Source of the DNA: Nyssa sinensis
Taxonomy: Eukaryota > Streptophyta > Magnoliopsida > Cornales > Nyssaceae
Assembly (NCBI GenBank): GCA_008638375.1
Contig: CM018031.1
Coordinates: forward strand, 61,682,688 to 61,746,687
Reading direction: 5' to 3'
Length of the DNA: 64,000 nucleotides
Within the stretch, counting starts at the first letter, position 1. The number at the start of each line of letters is the position of its first letter. A program made the translations under genes and the position numbers. The notes beneath the pieces are model-generated. The model searched no databases. It was not told where the DNA came from and was given only the letters and a program-made list of their open reading frames with translations. Shown here one piece after another: positions 55,375-64,000 of the stretch.

Positions 55375-57364
55375 CTTTTTTTTTTGGATAAGTAAAATTT
55401 GTATATATAATGGTGCCCAAGAAGGGCATCAAGGGCAAAAACCCCAAAAGCTTACATCTGTTTTGGAGAATCCAAAAAATCTACAAAAGAAGAGAACATT
55501 TACAGGAAAAGCCTCTTTGGCCCAAAAAAATAATAAACGCAAAAAAGCATCTTTAAAGAGAGGAGTAGAGAACTCCAAATCTTCAAAAACACGGATGTTC
55601 CTTTCAGTCAAGATACTCCACAAGAGGCAAATTGGGGTCATTCTCCAAACTCTCTTAATCTCCTTTGGAAGATTGCATCATTCCCAAACCAACAGGAGAT
55701 CTTTTACTGTGCCTGACATTACCTATGAGAAGCCAAACAGAGCAAAAATAATATTCCAACAACTCCATGAGACATGACAATGAATGAGCAAGTGATCCAC
55801 CCTTTCCTCCTCGTTCTTACAAAGGTAACATCTGCTAGCCAAAAGAAAGCCTCTTTTTTTCAAATTGTCCGCCATTAAAATTACCTTCCAAGAAACTTCC
55901 CAAGCAAAGAAATAAGCTTTAGGGGGGACTTTTGAATACCAAATGAGCTTCCAAGAAAAAGGAGAGCTATCCGAATCGAACATGCTTTTATAGAAGGATC
56001 AAACAGAAAAAAATTTCTTATCCGGCCCCCAAGCTCTCTTATCCTCCCTATCTTCCATAGCCCGGAAATCATTGAGGTAACGAAGGAAAGAGCCCACCTC
56101 TTCTAGTTCCCAATAAAAAAAAATATCTCCTAAATCGGGGAGTCCAGATAAGCTTGTTCCCAACTTTCTCTAAACACTCACTAGTCCAAGCCTCTTTATT
56201 GCTAGTCAGGTTGTATAATCTAGAGAATTTCGCCCTCAATAACTCATCCCCAGTCCAGGCTTCATCCCAAAATTTCACCCTACCAGCATTTCCGAGAACA
56301 AAGCGGCATCTTTCCATGAAAGTCGACCATCCGTCTCTAATGTAACCCCAGGGACCACATCCCCTTGACCCCTCCACACTGCCCGAGCACCATCCTCCAG
56401 TATCACACCCATACTTAGCAACAATGATCTCCCGCCAAAGCTCCTCATTTCTTTTCCCAAATCTCCATAACCATTTCCCTAATAAGATTGTATTGAAAAT
56501 ACCCAAGTCTTTTACCCCTAAGCCCCCGTAAGTCATCAGCTTCTTGATTTTATCCCAAGCAACTAGGTGTATCTTTTTGCTCTCCCCTTCATGGCCCCAT
56601 AAGAAGTCCCTCTGAATCTTCTCAAGCCTCCTGCTCACAGTCTTAAGAATAGGGAAAAGGGACATGAAATAGGTTGGGAGATTAGCCAAGGTGCTTTTGA
56701 CAAGGGTGAGTCTGCCTCCCTTAGACAGGAGTTGTGCTTTCCATCCCGACAGTTTGCTGAGAAACCTTCCAACCACAGGATCCCATACCCCCAATGGAAC
56801 GCGGAGGAGCACCCAGCAGAAGACCCAAATAAACCGAGGGAAAGTTGCCCACTCTGCAACCCAAAGTGCTGGCTAACAAATCCACTCATGAATCGACCCA
56901 ACCGGAGTAATGCTACTTCTTGCAAGGTTGATCCACCAACCTGACACAGCTTAAAAGCAAACAAGAATGCACCGGACAAAACGAAGCTGGTGGACTGTAA
57001 GGTCACAGAAAATGATGGTATCGTCATCAAACAAAGGATGGGAAATATCAACACCACCGCCTCTGCTGTCCCCCAACAGAAAACCTTTGACGAGACCAAC
57101 CTCCTCCGCACGAACAAAAAGCAACTCAAAGCCTCCATAGCTACCACGAAGAGATAGGAGGATAGAGGATCTCCCTGCCTCAACCCTCTAGAAGAACGGA
57201 AAAAAACCCGCAGGGGAACCATTGACGAGGACCGAAAAAGAGACTCTAGATATACATGATTGTATCCACTTCCTCCATTTGGCCCCAAAGTCCATCTTTG
57301 CCAGCATACTCATCAAAAAGCTCCAGCTAACATGATCAAAAGCCTTCTCAATATCCAGTTTGCA
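55375..57364 (-). mobile_element. Younger LINE (family A) nested in the old LINE
   Basis: The minus strand starts abruptly inside RT at [20 protein letters not shown] (about 57,360). It continues with [26 protein letters not shown] (about 57,020), the thumb (LSGWKAQLLSKGGRLTLVKS), [19 protein letters not shown], the zf-RVT (CYLCKNEEERVDHLLIHCHV) and a poly-A (T run at 55,375-55,385). The direct repeat AACTAGCGCCTC at 55363-55374 and 57365-57376 is perfect (12 bp). Very similar in wording to the 39,167 and 6,789 copies. Confidence 0.92.
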
Positions 57365-58740
57365 AACTAGCGCCTCTTTATCGGCAGCCAATATGAACAA
57401 CTGGGAAAATCTCTCCTTCAAATTCATATTCCTACACCAAGCATCACCCCAAAACTTCACCCCTCAACCCTTTCCCGACCTTGAAACGGATATACTTTTG
57501 AAAATCAGTACGCCAATTTTGAATCCCTTTCCAAAGACCACACCCCCAATGCCCTCGTACTGGTTTAGAGAACCACCTCACCTCTTCGTACCCATACTTT
57601 GTAGCCACCACCTCCGTCCAAAAGGCTTGATCCTCCACCCTAAACCTCCAAATTCATTTGCCCAACAAAGCTTTATTGAACACCTAAAAATTCTTCAAAC
57701 CCAACCCTACCTACCAGAATTGAGATCTTCACTTTTTCCCAAAGTGAATGTTTTTCTCATCCTTCATGCCACCCAAAAGAATTTCTCTACAACTTCTCCA
57801 ACCTCCTCACCACCGAAGTTGGAATAGGGAACAAAGACATAATAGATATGCAAATTGGCTAGTGTGCTCATTAAAAGGGTAGTTTTTCCTTCTTGAGAAA
57901 GTTACTTTTCCACTCTACAAGGCGCGTCTAAAATCTTTCAACTACTAGATCCTAAATCGCACATGACCTAGACAAAGCCCCTAAAGGTAACTCCAAATAA
58001 GATAAGGTAAAGACCCCATCTTACAACCTAAGTTCCCAGCCAACTGCCTAACATCCCTAACCACCCTAAACGAGATCATTTCACACTTGTTCAAATTCAC
58101 CCAGAGATTGGAGACCACCTTAAAGCTAATAAGAATGTGCCAATGGAAACACAGTTGCCTATCTTTTGCTTCACAAAACAAGATGGTATCATCATCAAAC
58201 AAAAGATGTGAATCTAGCAAGAAGCTCATTGACCAAAACTGAAAGAGATACCGATGATATGCAAGTCCTTATCCATCCCCTCCATCTCTTTCCAAACCCC
58301 ATCTTCCACATCAAAAGCATAAGAAACTCCCAATTAACATGATTGCAGGCTTCTCCATATCTAACTTGCAAATGAATCTTGACTCCTTCCTCTTCCTCCT
58401 ATCATCAAGGCATTCATTCACTATCAACATGGCATTCAAAAATTTTCCATCACCATACAAAGGTATTTCAACTACAAGAAACAACACTTCTTGTTACCTC
58501 CTTCAACCTCTTAGGAAACACTTTGGCCAAAAGGTTATACACACCAAACTAATAGGCCGAAAATCGTGAATGTTTTTCACCCCCTCATTCGGAATGAGAG
58601 CAATGAATGAAGCATTTACACCCCCCCCCCCAAAAAAAAAAAACAATGCATGAAAAAGGCCATGAATCTTTCGGCGCTTTATCCCCATCACAAGATTTCA
58701 AAGCCATCACAATCTCTTCTCCTTTTTATTTCAATCAATA

Positions 58741-60223
58741 GCTATTTTTCAATCAAAATGAGAATATAAAAGGTGAGGAAAAAAATCAAGAATAATCTAG
58801 TTGTTAAAATAAAGAAACAAAATAAAACATCCAAACATGTTTAATATTTCCCAACCTTTATGAGGATACAAAAGTACCTCAAAAAGTCCCAAAAAGAATT
58901 TTGTGTTGAAAAACAAGGCCACATTGGGATAAATGTATGGCTTTTCACGTTATTATACTCTCATTATGAAAATCTATTAGAGAAGTAGGAAGCATATCAT
59001 GGTTGGTAGATCCAGTGCTTAAGCAAAGTTCAAGTCGGGTACAATGGGTAAGTATTGGTGTTTGACACGCACAGTTCATAAATAAATCAGCTCTTCTCTC
59101 TCTCTCTCCCTCTCCCCCCCCCCCCCTTCTCTCAATCAATCTATATTCCATCTATAGTCAACACTCTTATTATTAATAGACGTGGGAGATTGAAAATTTA
59201 TTAATTATTAGAATTGTTAATTATAAAGTTATATCATATTTTCATTAACTAATAAATATTTTTAACATACAAATGATTTTCAGTACAAAAAAATAAGATT
59301 TCATAAGTTCATATGAAATTTTTTAATGACATTTTAGTTTTTCATAAAAAATACATATAATACTGAACTTATAACATAAAAAACTCTTAATGTCCATTTC
59401 AAGTAAAGAAGTTATCTTTCCTGATGTTATAATTTTTCTTATTTACTATAATTTTGACTTCAGTTATTTAGAATTAATAAATGTAATTACCAAGAAATAT
59501 CATAAATGGGATATATACGTACATATATAACTATTTTTATCCCTCTACTAATTAATATTATAAAGAGTTTTTATGAAAAAAATATTAATTATTAAGTAAT
59601 AGAATTATTAATTATCTACTATAGAACCAAGTTGGTTCTTAAAGAATTATTAATTACTAGAGATTATTAACTTATTGAATATTAATTATAAGACGGTCAA
59701 CTGTATCTATCTACAAGTAAACCAATTAGCTCATATTAAAACATTAAAGCAACAATAAATGTTGCTCATAACCCAATAACCCACGACTTGCTAAGAAAAT
59801 TGAGATCAACTGGCATTTGTTAAAGAGAAACAAATCATGACAGCAATTCCTGACAACATATGTTACCATAAATCAGCAATTGGCTCATGTTCAAAACGAG
59901 GTTGTCTCTAGCTGAGTTGATAGTAAAACCGAAACATGAAGTAGTGGGCACTTGGGTATGGATTATATCTATTTCCCAATTTGATGCAATTAATCATAGA
60001 TAATTAATATTATTTTCCAGTCATACTTCAGTAATACTATAATTTCTATGACAAAATAATATGATGACTCTGAACTAACATAAACAAAAATCCTTTTCAA
60101 TGTGTCTCCTTTTAATCTTTATAACATAATGATACCAAAAAAAATGTCTTTCTTCTTAAAAACAACCGGGAAATAATTGCTTGTCTTTGCTTACTCCTTC
60201 CATAAGGCTGTTAAAATTATGCT
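58741..60223. other. Intergenic AT-rich sequence, no gene seen
   Basis: AT-rich. Contains a GA/CT run followed by a C run (about 59,093-59,127). No coding similarity or transposon structure recognised. Confidence 0.6.
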
Positions 60224-60537
60224 TGTTGAGGGCTTGATATATATTGTTGGCTCACTTTCTAACAGCTTAAGCTCTTAAATGAATTGGTGATCTAACGAGG
60301 TATCAGAACCTTAGTTAAAAGAGGTCTTGGGTTCAAGTATCTTCATTTGTATTTATTTCACGGTTGTTTGTTTGTGCAAAGTTGTACTCTATTGTGCTCC
60401 AGTGCTTGTTGTAGGTTTGTCTGCCTCTCTACGTGAGAGTCCAAAGTCGCACGTGAAGGGGAGTGTTGAGAGCTTGATATACATTGTTGATCCGCTCTCT
60501 AATAGCTTAAGCTTTTAGATGAGTTTGTGGTTTAACA
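60224..60537 (+). mobile_element. TRIM retroelement, family 1
   Basis: Direct repeats of about 75 bp: 60224-60298 (TGTTGAGGGCTTGATATATA ... GATCTAACGA) and 60464-60537 (TGTTGAGAGCTTGATATACA ... GGTTTAACA). Both contain AGCTTAAGCT. Right after the first copy comes GGTATCAGAACC, an initiator-Met primer-binding site. Right before the second is GTGAAGGGGAG, a polypurine tract. The 165-bp interior has no coding capacity. Clearly the same family as 12,792-13,085. Confidence 0.85.
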
Positions 60538-61104
60538 TTACTGAAAATAATTCGTCTTTTAATAACTTCCAAAAGCCAACTAAGTGTTGATGATCTGACA
60601 AAAGCAATGGGTATATTGTGTTAGTCAAATCTAGCCCAGTAGAAAGGGGAAAAAATGAAACTCTAAGAGTTTAGCAATTAGTATGGGGCCTCAATGGATC
60701 TAGATGGTGCAGGTGGGAGCTAGCTGAGGACAAATCCACTAACATGATCTAGTGGAACAAAGAGTTATGTAGCAGTTCATGTATCTTAACATCTAGCCTG
60801 AGATCTTTAAATTCTCCTCCCTATAGGATGCACCATCTCTGGGTTCCAAAATCAAGAAATAAGGGAGCTCATATTCTTTAAAAATTGTCTCTTCTTTGGA
60901 TGTGTTTATCGGACCTTCATTCCATGATAATCCAAACTAGTTATATTTTTATACTTTCAACTAGTTGGCCCTCTTTTGGGCTACCTTCTTTTTTAACTTT
61001 CAAGGACTTCCTGCCTTATATATTTATGCCTTTTTTTATCCATCCAGAATATCCAGTATTTTTTTAAAAAAATAAAAATAAAAAAATATTGAAATATTAA
61101 TTCC
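60538..61104. other. Intergenic sequence, no gene seen
   Basis: No coding similarity, RNA gene or transposon end recognised in this stretch. Confidence 0.55.
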
Positions 61105-62168
61105 AATCTATGAAGCACGGATACTATTACAAAGTTGGTTACTGATACTCACATATACATGTGTGATACTTCCTAACTAAGAAACAAGGATACAGGATAC
61201 AACACGGACACAGTCATTTCTCAAAAAAGTAAGACACATATACGTTAAGGACACGTTGAATATATATGAAAAAAAATTATATTTTTATATGACCTATATA
61301 ATAAAAACTTAACATTATTTCAATTGAAATTGACAGGATAACATACAAATCACAAAAATATTATTAAGATATTAAAATAACATAGTCATTAAATAAAAAT
61401 TTAAGAATTTCATTTAATCATCGACATCCATGATTCAAGACTTAACTATTACATAAAACATATATGTGTAAATATATATATATATAACCCAAAAAAAAAA
61501 CCAAGGAGAATAAGAGAAAAAGAGGGGGAGGGGGAAGAGAAAATGTGTCTATAATGTGTTCAGGAACGTGTCTGAAATTCATAAAAAAAAAAAATGTACA
61601 CTTTTTTTTCGTGTGTCCGACACATGTTGGGAAGTGTCCAACACAGACACGTGAGTCAATATAAAGCGTCCATACTTCACAACTTCCCAAACACATACAT
61701 CCCGACTCCCAACACATATTCGATACTTGTAGGATACTATGACACACATTCCTATATGTCTTAAATAATGAGTTGTAACATTTCTAGTATATCATATGAA
61801 TATAACAAGAGTTTCAAATCCTTGGCTTATTTCTTATAGAATAAAAACAGCAATATCTAATGAATTTACTAAAGAAAATTTGTTAGTTATTATGTGTATA
61901 TATCATAAAAAACAATTGTTTTATTTAATTTTATGTATTCATACATATATATTTTTAAAATTTATACGTTCATCCATACATATATATATATATATATGTA
62001 TGTATGTATATATCCTCGACATATTTATATCCTAGTTATTTTAGATATATATATATATATATATCCTCGACATATTTATATCCTAGTTTTTTTTTAGCAC
62101 TTATCATATTGGTGTGTCTGTTTATTTCATCTATATTCCGTATTCATGTCCATGTTTCATAGATTTCA
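61105..62168. mobile_element. GTGTCCGACAC-rich TIR element, larger copy
   Basis: Left end ATCTATGAAGCACGGATAC. The right end, reverse-complemented, is AATCTATGAAACATGGACATG. The interior holds CGTGTGTCCGACACATG, GTGTCCAACACAGACACGTG and GGACACGTTG. About 1.06 kb and very AT-rich in the middle. It includes two (TA)n runs and a 35-bp direct repeat, ATATATATCCTCGACATATT, at about 62,005 and 62,056. No transposase. A relative lies at 28,268-28,768. Confidence 0.6.
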
Positions 62169-62812
62169 ATATCATATCTTCTCCCAATTCCTTATCTATA
62201 GTACAAATTTAAATGTGTAGGGTTTAAAACACCCTACAAAAATCAAATTCTTTCTTACAAACCTTTTTAAAAAGAATATATGGGGTTTGCTTTACCAAAT
62301 TATGTACTCTTCAATCTCCATCACAAGAATTAGAAAGGAATATTCAATCTTCCTTTTGTCCCTTAAAGAATGACTAATTTCATCAAAATCAACTAAAAGG
62401 CAAGTATCTAAAATGATTAAAACTCAACATTGGTGCCATCAGAATGGGAAAGCTGATATTTTCCAGCATCAGAGAAACCCATAGAAATTTTGACAAACAT
62501 CTGTTTGGTTACGTTTTCAAAACGCGTTGCATTGTATCGAAAAAATGCAATTCGTGTTTGGTTATGTTTACTGTTGTTGACTCTTAAATCAAATATGAAA
62601 ACTCAGTCCAGATTTTCTAAAAAAGCATATGTCAAATGAGATCCATCACTGTGCACTCGCTAACTTATTCTGCTCATTACGCCTCCACACCCGATGTAAG
62701 GCAAATTCAAAGCATTGGATCAACAATGATAACTCACCACGATTACCAGGTTCTCAAAGCAAGAATGTGTAATCATCAGAACCATGAAGCTTTAATTTGA
62801 AATTAAGAATAC

Positions 62813-63217
62813 CCTGTGTATATTCTATCATTGTCGCTGTCTTGAATTGCTTGTTGCAGAGCTTCTTCAGCGCTAGTTGTGTGCCGGCAGTCTTCGGGCG
62901 GCCAAAATGCATTTTCAGACAAACCAAATCAATCTTTGGCCAGAGAAATCAGCAGCAAGTTCTGATTTTAATGAAGAGCGAGAAGAGAGAGAAGGGAAGT
63001 CAGGGTTCCAGGAGAGAGGTGTTTTGGAGGTGACATAATCTGATGGTTGTTTAGCCACATTTTGTGCTAGCTGTGTTGGCAACGGTCGGCTAAGATTTCC
63101 ATCCGTTAGGGATGGTTCCAGCGGTGGTTGTGGTGATTGTTTCAGAGGCTTTGATGGTGGTGGTGGTGGTGATTTTAGTGAGTGAGCAATGAGGTGAAGG
63201 AAAAATTGATGCCACAA
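62813..63217 (-). CDS. Putative proline-rich N-terminal exon of an unrecognised gene
   Basis: Not recognised. From an ATG at 63,217 the minus strand is open for 100 codons: MWHQFFLHLIAHSL, KSPPPPPSKPLKQSPQPP, a Ser-rich stretch (FPSLSSRSSLKSEL), ending DFSGQRLIWFV. A TATA-like CTATATATCTATATG lies about 90-105 bp upstream. After the stop another frame is open for 35 codons (SENAFWPPEDCRHTTSAEEA ... DNDRIYTG) up to a possible donor at 62,807-62,812. One base change near 62,920 would join them, but a third frame is also open there. It might be a separate gene running leftwards; the sequence gives no evidence that it belongs to the RLK. Treat as a hypothesis. Confidence 0.25.
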
Positions 63218-64000
63218 TGGTTTGGCGGAGAGAGACTGGCGGTAAAGTCTGGAGATAAGAGTGTTTCTAATGGGCTGTGTGTTGCTGTGTATATCTTATA
63301 CATATAGATATATAGATTGAGAGTACTTGACCAAGAGAGCGCATGTCGTGAGAGGGATATGAGTTTGGGGTTTTATCCTACACATTTGACTTTTGATGCA
63401 ATCAAATTTTAATTGGTGATGGGGGATAGTTGGTTGATATTATTAGTAGCAAAAGAAATGAAACAATTTTTTTAAACAAAATATATGAGTTGGGTTTTTT
63501 TCATTATCCAAATGCATTTTCACCTTTTTAACTAATTTCAGAATCATATCCAAAAGCATTTTCAGTCATCTCATAAAATTAATTAAAATTTTCAGAAACA
63601 CAATTAAAAAACAATTTTCAAAAAAAAAAAAATCATTTTTGAATCACTATCCTAATTTGCATTTTTTTTGTCTAACTAATAATTGAGAATTTAAAAAAGC
63701 CCATGGGTAGGAGCATAGCTCTTCTTCGTGGGCTAAGGTTTAGTGCACACAGACTATTACTCCTTAAAATCATTACCAAAGAGGATTGAAATAATTCCTT
63801 TAGGCAGGTCATAAAAACTTATAAACCTCTAGAGTTCATTTGGGATTGAAGAATGTAATAGTGATGAGTTAAGATAAGGCTTTGTCAAGTTGAGAATAGT
63901 AATGGGTAAGGATAAGGCTTTGTTGATTTGAGTTGAGTTGAGTTGAGAATGGTGATGAGTTAGTTTCCAATTCTGATATTTCATTCTCATCTAATTTAAG
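63218..64000. other. Right-edge non-coding sequence
   Basis: AT-rich. A segment at about 63,480-63,700 has T/A-rich mirrored halves (ATCCAAATGCATTTTCAC ... ATCCAAAAGCATTTTCAG) typical of decayed MITEs. No gene recognised. Confidence 0.45.

Larger units (their letters stand above)
54291..58740 (-). mobile_element. Old LINE (family B), split by a younger LINE and a MITE
   Basis: The outer element covers 54,291-54,828, 55,098-55,374 and 57,365-58,740. On the minus strand it reads [11 protein letters not shown] and DFRPISLV (about 58,560-58,620), SHLLFDDDTILFCEAKDRQL (about 58,150-58,210), and [20 protein letters not shown] then [11 protein letters not shown], which is cut at about 57,365. The reading resumes beyond the inserted LINE at 55,374 with ADCYSCDSGKMV*NPCFRRN. 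The 3' end is a T run at 54,291-54,298. Many stops and shifts. No target duplication of its own was established. Confidence 0.8.

Noticed and set aside
62797..63033. Plus-strand frame MKLRIPCVYSIIVAVLNCLL...
   Set aside because: Hydrophobic start looks like a signal peptide, but the rest is the antisense of the minus-strand candidate and has low-complexity KSEKREKGSQ sequence; no support for a gene.

Overview
The window is nuclear DNA of a flowering plant, most likely a woody eudicot. Three multi-exon genes, all on the minus strand, have kilobase-scale introns filled with non-LTR retrotransposons (LINEs), SINEs, TRIMs, a solo LTR and MITEs. The species cannot be fixed from sequence alone. The background is AT-rich, and nothing prokaryotic or viral was seen.

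Left third (about 1-21,540): a class XI myosin gene. Twenty-two exons were reconstructed from splice sites and conserved protein sequence: the start codon, the complete motor domain and six IQ motifs. The coiled coil and cargo-binding tail lie beyond the left edge. Every exon joint keeps phase except in exon 19, where one extra base breaks the frame. Its introns hold an Au-type SINE at the left edge, LINE copies (2,040-3,771; about 6,005-6,490; 6,789-10,758), a TRIM, an RNase-H-only retrotransposon scrap, a second TRIM beside a tRNA-derived SINE, a Tourist-like MITE and a solo LTR.

Middle (26,542-45,340): an apparently intact pfkB-family sugar/nucleoside kinase gene, 12 exons and 386 codons, in frame throughout, with one GC-AG intron. 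Its introns carry several LINE fragments, one of them holding a piece of the plastid accD gene, a PIF/Harbinger-like element with another TIR element nested inside, an RTE-type LINE remnant, a 3.3-kb LINE with target-site duplications, a MITE, a perfect 33-bp snap-back palindrome and a degenerate TTGGTCGACCAA array.

Right (46,728-52,977): five 3' exons of an ALE2-like receptor kinase gene, with extracellular domain, transmembrane segment and kinase. Three single-base frame breaks are visible, so this is a decaying gene or an indel-prone stretch of assembly. Its N-terminal exons were not found. Upstream lie a LINE nested inside an older LINE that also took a MITE (54,291-58,740), a TRIM, and a TIR element rich in GTGTCCGACAC motifs. 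A weakly supported proline-rich reading frame on the minus strand sits near 63 kb.

The three genes show no functional link to one another; the organisation is that of a gene-poor, transposon-loaded plant region.
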